DNA of 64,000 nt from Paramarasmius palmivorus. Its lineage: Eukaryota > Basidiomycota > Agaricomycetes > Agaricales > Marasmiaceae. A program made the translations under genes and the position numbers. Positions 11,414-23,295 of the stretch are shown here, piece by piece; position 1 is the stretch's first letter, and each line of letters starts with the position of its first letter. The DNA lies in contig JAYKXP010000003.1 in the NCBI GenBank assembly GCA_037176845.1, positions 992,001 through 1,056,000 on the forward strand, written 5' to 3'. The notes under the pieces were generated by a model. It saw only the letters and a program-made list of their open reading frames with translations. It had not been told where the DNA came from and did no database searches.

Positions 11414-13129
11414 CTACTGTACTACCGAAAACTTGTACTCTGCCTCCCATTCATACGTGCGGTTTGGGCCATAAATCTGGTCGATACCAAACTCTGGGTT
11501 ATTAATTGCATCAATATACGACTCTTGTTCAATGACGAGGCAGGAATGTTGGCCGTATGTGGTGTTCGATCCACCTTGCTCTTCCTTTCGAGGGATGGTT
11601 CCGTCAAAACCATTACATGTGTAAATCTGTCCATGGGTTGTCAGCGTTGAAGAGGGGAATTATTAGCGCCTTGGCTGTTACCTGAAGGGCGGGTTGGTTG
11701 GTGATGATGTCCAGCCTGAAGGGTTCTATCAGTTTTTGCATTGTCCAAGTGTTGGGAAAGCTGTACCTGATACCAGAGTTGGTGCTCCAGACAGAGAAGA
11801 TGGGTTCTGTTCCAGTGTTATCATCATACACCCAGCAATTATCGAAGCCAACGCATCCTATAAGCTGGTCATTGAGCCTGATCTATTGGTGGACGACACA
11901 ATACTTGCCTGTGCCACAATACTGCGCTTCTGCAGTATCATTGATACTTCCACCTATTGATTTGGCGACTCTAAAGTCCAGTGGTGTCTCTTCGACTTCC
12001 GTCAGGTTTCCATTGGGAATTAGGCTACCATCGGTAGCTACGAATCGCGAAGAGTTGAACTGTGCGTAGTGGGACAACAAATCTTGGCTTTCCTTGTAGG
12101 CTTCGAGATTCCAAAAGTTGTGAGCGCTCAGAAGGATAGGTGTTTCCTCTGTAGCGAATGCACGTATGCTGATTTTGAAGCTCGAGTTGGAATCGAGGGT
12201 GTAGGTCACCTAAAGCATACTCAATTCAAGGAAACCGGCAGACAATGTGTCATGAACATACCGTGTTGAAGACAAAACCAGGGAATCCTTCCTTTCCGTC
12301 GGGATCCACCAGGCTGAAAGTCACCGAATTGTTGGATTGAGTGATGATGGTCCAGTTGCGGGTGTTGTATCCATCAAATCCGCCATGCAGGGTGTCGCTT
12401 CCTGATTCAATTCATCTCATCTACCATGCTGTTCGAATTATTTGTTAAAACGCACCATTGTTTGTGTTTTTGGGAACCTATCGAAACAAATTAGCGCTGT
12501 GTATGGTTAGCTGAAGGTATTCGGGTTCACCTGGAATAACTCTCCAGGACCGGACGCGTCTTTGGAGATGGGTACGGTAAAGGTGCCGTTGCGGATGCGG
12601 TTGGCATATCTTGTCGCAAAGACAGCTGAGTTGGTGAATGTCGGATGTCCAAACAAGACCTACCTCCCGACAATAGGTCCAAAATACAACGTTCCTGCCT
12701 CTTCGGTCGTGTACTCCGTCTTCGAATTGTTCAGTTTCTCCCAGCGGTAAAGATGGAAGAAAACGCTCACCAAATTGTCAAATCCAATCGCAATGTCGCG
12801 AAATTCGCCGTCCTATTCACATTACATATTCAGAGGAAGCTTTTAAAGGTACGGTCGAATAGCCGGATACCTTGTCTTGGACCCAGAAATGCGTCAGAGT
12901 CGCGCCTATCGTGATGAAGTTTGCACGCGCTGAACCGTCGGGAGCAACCAATTTGATGGGCTCTGGGGTCTCCACACCAAGAACGCGTGAATAAACGAAC
13001 CAAAAATCAATTGCGACCACTCACTGTTACATTAGCAACAGTACTCGAATTCCCCGCATTGTTGTTTGCTGAGACAAGGTCGGAAAATAACCCTGTGACG
13101 AGGAGTGCGATCAGGATGCCGAAAGCCAT
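11414..13129 (-). CDS. Secreted aldose 1-epimerase (mutarotase)
   Basis: GalM-type aldose 1-epimerase, interconverting alpha and beta anomers of sugars such as galactose and glucose. The N-terminus (MAFGILIALLVTGLFSDLVSA) is a clear signal peptide, so this copy is probably extracellular. Family blocks in order: GATLTHFWVQDK, GPIVGRYANRI, DTLHGGFDGYNTRNW, LLSAHNFWNLE (catalytic His region), TPLDFR and a C-terminal EWEAEYKF. Many N-x-S/T sites fit secretion. Exons join across six or more short introns, for example the donor after VANVT near 13030. It could act with secreted carbohydrate-active enzymes, but no such genes adjoin it. Confidence 0.92.
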
Positions 13130-13570
13130 CGTGGTGGGAGCACAAGGTGGGTGAGCAATCTACACACCTTTCACTGAGATGGGGAGGTTTATAAATGAGT
13201 ATAGACAACGTCATTTTTCAAATTTGGATGCGCCATTCTGAACAGATGGAACATACGCGACACCAGGTGACCATTTCTTACCGCCGTACCATCAGGAGCT
13301 GATGATGTGGGGAGCCTGGGGTAAGGGACGCAGTGGAGTTCTTTGGAGGCTAGAGCGACCAGGAGAAACCTCGTCGATGTGTATGAGTACCTGTAGCGGG
13401 AGGTTGAAAGAATAACCGAGACGTTGACCAAAAGGCAAACAAGGCGTAGAGCGAGAGCAGAACTGATGTTGAATTCGGTAAAATAGTATATCCGTCGATG
13501 ACGGTCCAATATTAGTTACAACAGGGATGCGACGACGACCAGCATGGCGCGGGTGTATCTCGTGAACATA
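13130..13570. other. Intergenic; epimerase promoter region
   Basis: About 440 bases upstream of the secreted epimerase and downstream of the BRCT gene. A 106-codon open stretch on the minus strand (13189-13509) has no recognisable family and occupies the promoter, so I do not call it a gene. Confidence 0.5.
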
Positions 13571-14430
13571 TCATTGTTGCCACATTTCTCGTAGCTTCTT
13601 CGTAGTATTGTCGTTAATGATGCTGTAATCTCTCTCTGGCCGTCTCTTCCCCGCCTTGATGCTGTCGAAAACCCACTGTGGTCTCACGACATGAACGTGT
13701 ATCTTTGATTTCTTCGTGAGTATCTTGTGGGTTTTGGATCCACTTAGGGGCTGAGAGGTCAAAATGTGGGTAGCACCAGCGGCGGTCGCACTAAATGCAT
13801 CTATTAAGCTTAAGAATCAAGGTATAAGAAATTAATGCGCACAGTATTTGACCACCTGCTTCTCTAACTATACGCTTCATTTCAATATCGGTTGTGTTAT
13901 CCAGAAAGCCGTCAATGTAAGCTCGAACATTGCGTAGAACGCTCGTGGATTCGGAGCTTGAAGATGAAGCGGAGCCTTGTACTTCAAGTTTACGATTTCT
14001 GTCTTCAAAGTATTCGCGATGACGGCTCTTCCCTTCTGAATGTTGATGCCCGCCCGCCATCGACACAACATGGTCTGAATTACAGTTAGTTTCATAAGGA
14101 GATCAAGTGGCAGCAAGCGCACCTGAACGTAGTCCAATATCGGAATGAGCGATGGGGTTGCTTTCGTCCTTCAAGGTCTTCAATACAAGTTTTGTTAAGG
14201 TTGAATTTGATGGAGGAGCATCATCCGAAAGCTTCGATAGGAGTCTTCGTAAAGAGCAAGTAAGCCAGGAATCTCGGAAGATCTAGATACTCGACATACA
14301 CATGAGTCTTTCTGCCGTTCTTATCTGTTGTGTAAGGCTTGTATCTGGTGTTGGAAGTCTTGTCTGGGCGCGTCGAGTTGGTCTTGCTGTCGGTGGTTCG
14401 TGCCTTGGCACTTGCAAAGTATCGTTCCAT
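13571..14430 (-). CDS. Small single-BRCT-domain protein
   Basis: Short protein (about 210 residues) with one BRCT domain at the C-terminus. BRCT domains bind phosphoproteins or DNA ends in DNA repair and checkpoint control. Four exons join: MERYFASAKARTTDSKTNS... (14430 to about 14303), an exon starting near 14250 (LLSKLSDDAPPSNS), the exon with DHVVSMAGGHQHSEGKSRHR and LRNVRAYIDGFLDNTTDIEM, and the last exon with ATAAGATHILTSQPLSG, VVRPQWVFDSIKAGKR and the end REMWQQ. The Gly-Gly (REAGGQIL), Thr-His and Trp positions of the BRCT fold are present. The fold resembles the N-terminal BRCT of Rev1, but no polymerase domain follows, so a stand-alone BRCT protein is the safer call. It shares a short divergent promoter with the folylpolyglutamate synthase gene. 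Confidence 0.8.
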
Positions 14431-14617
14431 GAAGTCGAATATATATTTACAGCATAAGCATAGAAATGAGCGAGTATCTATGTAGCACACAGTGAAGAAG
14501 AAGATAATGGGACAAGATGAACAATAGCGACGTCATTGACGCGAACCGTGACGGCTGCACGTGCTCTCGAAGCTAAAAATTTCTTTTTTGAAGGGGACAA
14601 TCAATGCCGCCGTTCCA

Positions 14618-16631
14618 ATGCGGCAATTCGCTATCAGGATATCGTCTTTTCGCCATCTGTCTTTCCCTTTTACCTTTGGAAATCGATTTCAGCGAGCGGC
14701 CATGTCGACGAGGTCATATGAAGATGCTATCGACGCCCTGAACTCTCTTCAATCTAATGCAGCAACCTTGGATGCTGTTCGGGCTTCCGGTGGAACTCTC
14801 AGTACTTTGGCTATACCGGAGATGCTGGAATACCTTGGGCGGATAGGATATCGCGTACGTCTGTGCGTGTGTCACATTCTGTGGTTACAATGTTAAGGGG
14901 GGATGACAGCCTGAGGACCTCAATGCGCTCAATGTCATTCATATTACTGGGACGAAAGGAAAGGGCTCTACCAGCGCATTCACTGATTCCGTCTTGCGGC
15001 ATGCAAAACCTGAATGGAAAGTCGGTGCGTTGTTAACCTGTGCTTGACCTTTATATGTTAACGGGTCGCTCGCAGGTCTATACACATCTCCACACTTAGT
15101 AGCAGTACGAGAAAGAATTCGTATCAATGGACGACCTCTCCCAGAGGAAGATTTTACAAAGTTCTTCTTCGAGATCTGGGACAGACTTCAGGAGAATACG
15201 ACGGTGCGTACTACAAGTGTATGAAGCTTCGACCGACACTGAGGTGACTCGTTCAGAGACAACATGAGAATACGTCGCTTATGCCAGGATACTTCCGTTT
15301 TCTTACCTTACTGGCATTTCATACATTTCTCGCCTTGAAAGTTGATGCAACAGTTCTTGAGGTCGGAGTTGGTGGCACCTATGATAGCACGAACATCGTA
15401 CCGAAGCCCATCGTTACTGGAATCACTGCGCTCGGGATCGACCACGTCTTTGTGCTGGGGAAAACCCTGAAAGAAATAGCTTGGCAGAAGGGGGGAATTT
15501 ACAAGGTCAGAGAGCTCGTGCTCTGCTCGACTATATCACTCATTCGTTTCCAGGAAGGAGTCCCAGCTCTGACAGTCAACCAGCCAGAAGAAGGCATGAC
15601 CGTCCTAAAACAGCGAGCCGAAGAACTGAAGGTCAGGTTGCTCGCTCTATCGCTATTTTTGTGCTGATCTTGCCGTTAGGCATCTGAATTTGTTGTCACA
15701 CCGTTAGTTCCCGAGCTTGCTGAAATTAAACTGGGTAGATATCATTCTGTTTTCCGTCACTTCTCAATTCTCAGGGCTTATTATGCCGTCGCAGGCCTCG
15801 CGGGGAAGCATCAAGTACAGAATGCGACACTCGCTGTGCACTTAGCCAAGTATTTTTTACATGCTCAAGCCTCTTTGAACGACACAGAGTCCCTCCCCGA
15901 AACGTTCAAAGCTGGCCTTGAGAAGACCAAATGGCCTGGGCGGTGTCAGACCGTCGTTGATCCTCTACACAACCGAACTTCCTGGTATCTCGATGGCGCG
16001 CACACGGTAGAGAGCCTGGAGTGCTGCATACAGTGGTTTGTTAGTCCTGGTGTAGCTCTTTCCTCCGAACCTCCCACGTTGTGTGTATTTGTCCTCTTAT
16101 TACAGAGTCTCTTCTCACTCATCTCATAGAAAACCGGCTCGTCGAGTGCTGATATTCAACTGCACAAGTGGCAGATCTGGGGGATCATTTTTGACTGGAG
16201 TGAATGCAACGGCAAATGCTCAACTGAAATTGTACGGCTTGGAGGAAGCTGGAAAGGACCTGTTCAGTCATGTCATCTTCTGCACCAATGTTACGTACGC
16301 CAGCGGGAAATTCAAAGGAGGTCGGTCTTAGAGTATTATGTCCATTGAACACTAACCAATGGGTTTTGTAGACCTGACCGCCGTAGCAATACCAGAATCC
16401 GACCTCGCAGAGCTAAAGACACAACATCTGCTAGCGGATGCTTGGTCTTCTATTCTACCAGATTTCCCCAAGGACAATATACATGTGTTACCCTCAATTG
16501 AGCACGCAATCAAGGTGGTACGAGATCTAGAGAAGGACGAGTCGGAGGCTGTAGATGTATTGGTGACGGGCAGTTTACATTTGATTGGGGGAGTCATAGA
16601 AGTTGCTGGCCTGTCAGACGTTGCCTTGTAG
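14618..16631 (+). CDS. MET7: Folylpolyglutamate synthase
   Basis: Adds glutamates to folates (ATP-dependent Mur-ligase-like enzyme), retaining folates in cytosol and mitochondria. Visible motifs: the P-loop VIHITGTKGKGSTSAF, GLYTSPHLVAVRERIRING, MPGYFRFLTLLAFHTF, VLEVGVGGTYDSTN, GIDHVFVLGKTLKEIAWQKG and WPGRCQTVV...SWYLDGAHTVES. Length and order match the family. The ATG at 14618 gives a 28-residue Arg/Ser/Phe-rich leader (MRQFAIRISSFRHLSF) before an internal ATG at 14702 (MSTRSYEDAIDAL) that matches the cytosolic start. As in other eukaryotes, the two starts could yield mitochondrial and cytosolic forms. An out-of-frame ATG lies at 14604. Confidence 0.95.
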
Positions 16632-16735
16632 AGATTTGTTACTGTTTTTTATTTTCTAACCATACAGCCTTCAACAGGTACATTACAATCACTAATACCC
16701 ATACAATCGTACATCCAATCTGTAGTATATAGTCG

Positions 16736-18794
16736 TCAGTGTCGCTTACCCCTGCCCACAGTTTCCTCGTCATAGAAATTGATTGCCTGCAAGAATGTCG
16801 GTACCCTCGGATTTGCACATAGCACAAATAATTCTTACCTGCTTGTCAAGGAACTGTTTCAAATGGAGTTTGAGTTTGCCACTGGCCAGTAGTGTAGAGT
16901 CGCTGGTTGCGATTTGAAGGAAGCGTTTGAACGGAAGAGGCTGTCCCACAAGTTTATCTTAGGCAAGAGCAAAGTATTCGTGTTGGCATACCTCGTAGCG
17001 CAAAATCTGGAGATGAAGTTCCGTGTCCGCTAGAATTTCGCTCTTGATACGTTGTTCCCAAGTATCGCCAAACTGCACTTCAGGGTCAAAGGGCTTGGCT
17101 TTGTCAACCCTTCGTCTTCGTTTCTTTGGCGTAATAGGTTTCGTGGATGGTCCGGCAGTGGGTGTTGTTGTGCGAGTATGTGGGATAATCGGTGTATTAT
17201 CGCTATGGAATGCGTCTTCAGGTTGCTCTATAGAGGAATGTGTATACATATTAGGTTCGTAATGCAAATAGGCGTCTTTGTTGTGAAATGGCTCCGTGAC
17301 CTGTTCGTCATAAAGCTCGTCGGCCAATGGTGTGGCTTGAGGCGGGAAGGGAGGTCTCCTCGGACTCTTTGTCGGTGCTTTCGAAGGTGCTTGAGAATCG
17401 TCGCTTGAGCTTGAGGATAGATACACAACGGGAGCAGGGGGTTTCTGTGAGTTATCAGATGTATACACGGTCAAATGTGAGAACACAGCTTACAGTATTA
17501 GGTTTCTTAGGAGTCGTGGTTTCTACGTTGGGGATGTCAGATGTGCAAAGCACGGGAGGGCTCGTAGAGCGGCGAAGAGGTCGCAGAGTCGGAAATGCTG
17601 GTTCGTTATGACTCGGTTGTCCAGGGGACGGTGGGTACTGGAACATTGACTGCTTTCTTCCCTTGATACGTGCAAGTCCGCTCTTGCCAAATTCAGGGGT
17701 AGAAGTGGGATCGTCAATGGAATGTAGCGCTCTTTCATTCTGGCGGGCGTGGAATGCATGAGTGTTCTGGGCAAAAACAATTTTTGCTTTGTCCAAGATA
17801 GCATTCCTGGTTTCGCTAAGAGTTTTGATACTTGTTGCGACCTCCTGTCGTTTTGTTCTTTTCTTCGGTGCCGCATCGTGGACTATCTCGCTGAATATCG
17901 TCTCCGCAGGTGTCTCGTCCGGTGCTTTGCCTTTCCCCTTATCTGGAGGCGTCTTCTCCAGCTCCTTCCGGATGAGTCTACAAACCGAATCCTCCTGGAA
18001 ACTATTCTTCTTCGCGCAAGACCGGATGTGTGAGACTTTTTGCGATGTACTTTTCCTGACGGTCCAACGAATATCGCAAACGACGCATTTGAGGAGTCGA
18101 GAGAATTGTTCGTCACTGAATTGATCAGCGAATTGGTGGGTAACACATCGAGGGCCTTTCTTGGGGCCTTTAGTTTCAGGTATGCTCTTGACAGAAGCAT
18201 TCCTGGAAAGAGTAGTGTAAGATCGGGATGATGTGGTTGAGTTCGGTAGCCCTCCAGGTTTTTTTGGTGCATTGAAGGCGAATTTCGAGAGCGACAGAGG
18301 TCGAAGTTCGTCATCTGAAGGAAGCTCCTCTTCTTCAGTCCCGGCTGTTGCACGAATGAGCGGTTCGCGTGTGGATAATGCTGGTTTCGGGGGCGAGGGT
18401 ATTGAAGCCGACGATATTGAGCTTGCTGTGTGTGTTTCAGCAAGGCGGAACGCTAGTGGAAGGACTGTGACACACTTACAGCTGATATCAATAATACTCA
18501 TGACTTCTGGGGTTCTCTGACGCGCTTTTGCGGGTGGTGCTGATATACTGTCGTCTACAGCAAGGTTAAGGGGTAACATACAATAGCTAGGAGAGCAGAC
18601 TCACCGGAAATTTCCAAAACACTGATTTCATTCACTTCATCTACCCCGCCTACTTCTTTTGAGGCTTGCTGAGTACCATTCGCCAGGCTCATTGAAGAAG
18701 GGGTCGACTGTCGCGATTTTAGCTCTCGTCTAAGGGCTTCTCGCTCAGGTTCCGAGTCCTCTACAATTTCGACCTCTATGCTATGACGAGTCAT
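16736..18794 (-). CDS. SLX4: SLX4-family structure-specific nuclease scaffold
   Basis: Scaffold of the Slx1-Slx4 endonuclease that cleaves branched DNA at stalled forks and crossovers. The protein is mostly disordered. A central block with CVVCDIRWTVRK, HIRSCAKKN looks like the Cys/His element of fungal Slx4. The C-terminus, FDPEVQFGDTWEQRIKSEIL, LHLQILRYE then PLPFKRFLQIATSD and LHLKQFLDKQAINFYDEE, matches the Slx1-binding tail of the family. The start at 18794 opens with a SUMO-interaction-like acidic run (MTRHSIEVEIVEDSEPERE). It ends GRGKRH at 16738. Assignment rests mainly on the tail and the Cys/His block; the middle diverges. It is head to head with KAP120, with ACGCGT boxes between. 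Confidence 0.82.
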
Positions 18795-18827
18795 TGAAGA
18801 TGTTCTAAGACGTTTGAGGGTATTGAG

Positions 18828-18833
18828 ACGCGT
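18828..18833. promoter_or_regulatory. ACGCGT (MCB-like) box
   Basis: A perfect MluI cell-cycle box lies 34 nt upstream of the SLX4 start, in the 207-bp region shared with KAP120. MCB sites bind the MBF factor and drive G1/S genes in fungi; use here is inferred. Confidence 0.35.
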
Positions 18834-18905
18834 AAAGTTTCCGTTGAGGATTAGTCGTGAGAGTAGAGAAGAAAGAAGCATTCAAAAGGCGTGACTCAAC
18901 TCGCG

Positions 18906-18911
18906 ACGCGT
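18906..18911. promoter_or_regulatory. ACGCGT (MCB-like) box
   Basis: Second copy of the same hexamer in the SLX4/KAP120 divergent promoter, 72 bases right of the first. Two copies in about 200 bases are more than chance would usually give. Confidence 0.35.
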
Positions 18912-19001
18912 TGTCAGTCACACCACCTCTCCTTTCTTTTTATTTTCCCGTCATCTTGCAATTGTGCTTGCTCTTTTGCTTCACTGCTCGAGTGCTTCCC
19001 C

Positions 19002-22000
19002 ATGAATGCCACTTCTTCTATCGCTCAAGGCGTCGTGACTCAAGATGTTTCTCCGGCAGAGCTCTACCAGGTCATGACTGGGGCGACCTCCTCAGATCCT
19101 AATCAGATACAGGCTTCTGCCAAACGTTTTAAAGAGATGCTCCAACAGTCTGGCGTATTCGATGCTTTGCACCAAATTGCAGCAGAGAGGTCCGTTCCTC
19201 TACCAGTGAGGCAGCAGGCCAGTATACAGTTCAAGAACGAGGCACTCAAAGCTTGGAAGTCCCGAAAGTAAGCCGACTGAGGTGGATGCATGCTATGCTC
19301 TAATGTCATATTCTATTGCAGAGTTCAAAATGACGCTCACAGGGTGGCAATTCGTTCGCGGATGTTGGTCTTTCTTGACGAGGAAGATGAAACCGTGCGT
19401 AACTATTCCGTTGTGTCCCGTCCTTGCATTAATGATGTTCGTAGATAGCAAAATGTATGCAGCTGTCGGTTGGTAGGATAGCGAGATCAGACTACCCAGA
19501 CCAGTGGTATGCTCTCTTGTCCCTCACAACTTTGACGCATGACAAAAATTGTTGGAAGGCCTTCCCTCATCACAGATCTCTTGAATGTCCTCGATCAAGG
19601 TCTCACTCAACGCTACAACGCGGGTGACCAATCCACCAGCACCGCAATCAGACTGCAACGCGCGCTCCAAATGTTAAGGGCTGTCATTAAAGAGTTGTCT
19701 GCGATGAAAATGTTGGGGGGTATCAAATCAATGGCAAGGGTATGTACGACGTCAATACATCTGGATCCTGATTGACACGTTTCCAACAGGTTGTAGAGCA
19801 ACTCCATGAAACACTATACACTTACTTCACCCGATTGTCCTCTGCTATTCCTGTCCAGACATCGGATCTGCAACAATCCCCGAACGTTTTCATGGACTTG
19901 CTCTTGACAGACCTTGTTTACAAGTCGCTGAGCAGTGTAGCTAGTTGGCTCTGGCAGAGAAATGAGAAGCTGGGTCAAGCGGAAGCTCAATTATGGGTGA
20001 GCTCAATCTATCCTTCTGCATTCGCATGCTCATTCCTCGAAGGTTTTTAAAGTATTCGATACCTCAGCCGAGCAACTCAAGGTTATGATTTCATGGAGAA
20101 GTTCTATTATAAACTCGAATGGACCGCAAACATCACCACTTATCGATCGCCTGACAAAACATATTCGGCATCTCGGGAAATTCTTTCGTCGTGTGTGCGC
20201 ACTTTCTCCGAAACGTTTCGTTGATATACCACACTCCGCCGATGTGGTTCTGTTTTACTGGAACCAGATCACCCAAGCTGCCAACTCTCCTCCTGGCAGC
20301 ATCGATGGCTAGTTCATTTTGTTGTCCATGTCCAAACTTTCGGTACTGATTTCGCAACGCAGACTCCAACTATGTTCTTTACCCGGTGCGGTTTCTCGTA
20401 CAAGGCATGGTCATGTTCAAGGATACACTTGGGCAGTACACTGCTGTCCGTAGAGACGGAACCCCCAACAAGAATAGTAGGTGTCACTTGATGATCTGTG
20501 CCTTTCTCTTGTCACTCATAGCGAATCAGCGTTATCTCAGGAATTTGTCCAAGATGCTGTAAAGCTCATCGTCACGCGATTTCTACCCCTCAATGCAAAG
20601 GATCTAGAGGGCTGGCTTGCCGATCCTGAGGAGTGGGTAAACACAGAAGAAACCGAGAATGAGCACTGGGAGTACGAGCTACGTGTAAGAACTTTTATCT
20701 GTACTCACTCGATCAAAGCTGACTATTGTCAACCAGGCTTGTAGTGAGAGAGTACTCCTTCAAGTGTCCAATCAATATCCGGATTATGTAGCACCACTCT
20801 TGCAATCCACATTTGTGCAGGTCGCAGGTCAGTGGATCACCCTTGTGTTGAACGTGTTTCTGAACCTATTTGTGCAGAGCAAGCCGTTGTTGATCTGGAC
20901 AGTACGTTGCAGAAAGAGGCGCTATATTGTGCGATTGGACGATGCTGCCGTAGACTCAAGGACGACATCCAGTTTATCCCATGGATTGAGAATACCCTTA
21001 CTACTGAAGCACGAGACACCAAAGGAAGGTATGACACCCTTCGTCGTATTGTCTTCTACTCTTGTCTCATTTTCGCTTGTAGTGCACCTATTCTCAAGAG
21101 GAGAATCGCGTGGTTGCTTGGAAAGCTGATGTCGGACGAATGTATCGACCCTAATCATCCTAGGATATGGGAGATTCTGGTACACCTATTGGGTGATCGT
21201 GGACAAGGGACAGATGCCGTTGTTCGTCTGACGGCTGGTGTCGCGATTAGAGAGGGTGTGGATGTCAGTTCTCCCTCGGGTTTCCCTCAGTAGAGATGAC
21301 TCACCACATATATAGACACTTGAGTTCAAGCTAGACTCGTTCAAGCCTTATCTTGCTTCTGCAGCGACAGAGATGATGAACCTAATAGGAGAGGTGGACA
21401 GCTTTGATAGTAAACGGCGAGTGGATGATGCTCTTAACGTCGTAATTGAACGGGCAGGCGCAGAGGTAAGTGGCTAGTTGATTCTTTGAACATTCAAACT
21501 GACATCAGGGTGTAGATGGTCCCCATAGTGCCAGCCATAGTAGGCCCACTACCTGCATTGTGTAAGTTGTTTGTCTGCCGAGCGATTCTTGTTTAATGTC
21601 CTTGCGCAGGGATGGAGGCAGGCACAAATTGGCTCTTCAAAAACTCGCTTCTTGTCACAATGACGAATTTAGTCAAAGTCCGTCATAAGTCTTCTCTTTC
21701 GCAGATGAATCTCATTCCCGAATAGGCGATTGGTCCGCATTCGACGTCACTCTCTGCAACTATCGTCCCCTTGATCGATGAAAGCATGAATGAAGGAGTA
21801 TGTCGGAATAATACTCTGCCTCGGTCACCATTTCTGATGTGTTACTACCTAGATGAACCTTGACAGTGATGGTGCTCTGTTGTGGAAAGAAGCAATGCGG
21901 TGCACAACATCTGCAACAGCTGGGAATCCTCCTCTCTCTAATCTCCTTCCTCTTGCTATCCGACTCCTAGAAACGAATCTAGATCTTCTTGGGAGCATAT

Positions 22001-23105
22001 TGAATATAATGGAGTCATATTTCCTCTTGAACGGAGAACAAATCCTACAGGTAATTGTGTCCTCTCACTTCCTTTAGCTGTGACTCACGCTCTCGGCAGA
22101 TGGGTGCAGTTGAATTATTCGGTGCTTTCCTATCAATCTTCACCCGGAATGCTCTCAGGGAAAACCAAAAAGGGGCATTGACTGCATTGCACCTATTGAT
22201 CCAAACAACTCCGTCACCGCTATGGGCAGAGGCGCTTCACACTTCTGGATTATTCCCCTACCTGCTAAAAAACCTGATTGAAAACGAGGTTTGTCTGTAT
22301 CTTTTCAATAGTAAACTCCTACTAACCTGAACAGACGGATGCCATCATTCTTTCTCATGAAATCTATCTCTTTTCCCGTATTGTCATGAGTAACCCCCAA
22401 TCATTTACTCAGCTCATGGCTGCGGCTGCCCCTCAAATCAACCTCACCGAGGCGAAAGCATACGAGCTGCTGATGGATCAGTGGTGGGCGCAGGTAATAA
22501 GACTTCATCGTTATACGTCTCCACGGCCCCAAGCTGATCTACGGTCTAGTTTGATGCCATGTCGGAGCCTCGACACCGCAAGTTGGTGGCCATGGGTATG
22601 ACAGCACTCGTTTCCACAGGTCGACCTGACGTTCTGCAACGCTTGCCGACTGAGATCTTCAATTTATGGCTCGACGTTTTCGGGGAGATAAGAGAAGCAC
22701 GTCGTGACCCCTCGGAATTCGAGGGTGATGAGTAAGTTCCGTATCAACCTGTCGCCTGCCGAGGTTGCCTAATTATGATTCAGAACGCCTGCAAACACCC
22801 TTCAGCGTCACTGGGAGCAAGATGAAGCGCCGGATGAGTTTTACCAGGATTCACAAAATACACCCGAATACGAACGGCGTAAGCGGGTACGTGACATCCT
22901 CATCATCCGTGAGTAACACTAATGAACCCATTCAAAGGTCTGGGACGGAGACCCCGTTCGTATGACAAAACTGAGCGCGTATGTTGCGGATGGCCTAAGG
23001 GCCGCAGAAGCTATGACTGGATCTCAAAATTTCCATGATCTATACTTGTCAAAAACGGATCCCGCGGTCTTGATGCAGATTCAGTCCGAGATTGCGAATG
23101 CGTAA
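19002..23105 (+). CDS. KAP120: Importin-11 / Kap120 karyopherin
   Basis: Importin-beta superfamily nuclear transport receptor of the importin-11/Kap120 branch. The N-terminal Ran-binding importin-N domain is visible: DPNQIQASAKRFKEMLQQSG, PVRQQASIQFKNEALKAWKS and VAIRSRMLVFLDEEDE, then RIARSDYPDQWPSLITDLLN. The importin-11 mark LNAKDLEGWLADPEEW and the CSERVLLQVSNQYPDY region follow, then many HEAT-like helices to the end VLMQIQSEIANA at 23105. About 20 short introns give roughly 1,000 residues, the usual size. The start ATG at 19002 follows a stop-rich leader. The import cargo cannot be read from the sequence. Confidence 0.9.
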
Positions 23106-23295
23106 CGATTTACTAATGAATTTAACGGCACGATCTGATTAATGGGTACTTTTTCTACTACGTCTTGATACCGCAAATGCATAGTAAATGCTTTGCTTAT
23201 TTTTTTGGGCACTGTTATTCCCACTGTCTTGCTTGCTATCAATTACATTCAGGATCAAATCTAGATACTCTAATATACATCCTTGGTTTCGTGTT

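Noticed and set aside
13189..13509. Minus-strand 106-codon open frame
   Set aside because: It sits in the promoter of the epimerase gene and has no domain or splice support.
17023..18520. Several plus-strand open frames inside SLX4 (up to 120 codons)
   Set aside because: They are antisense shadows of the SLX4 exons, have no family and no consistent introns.
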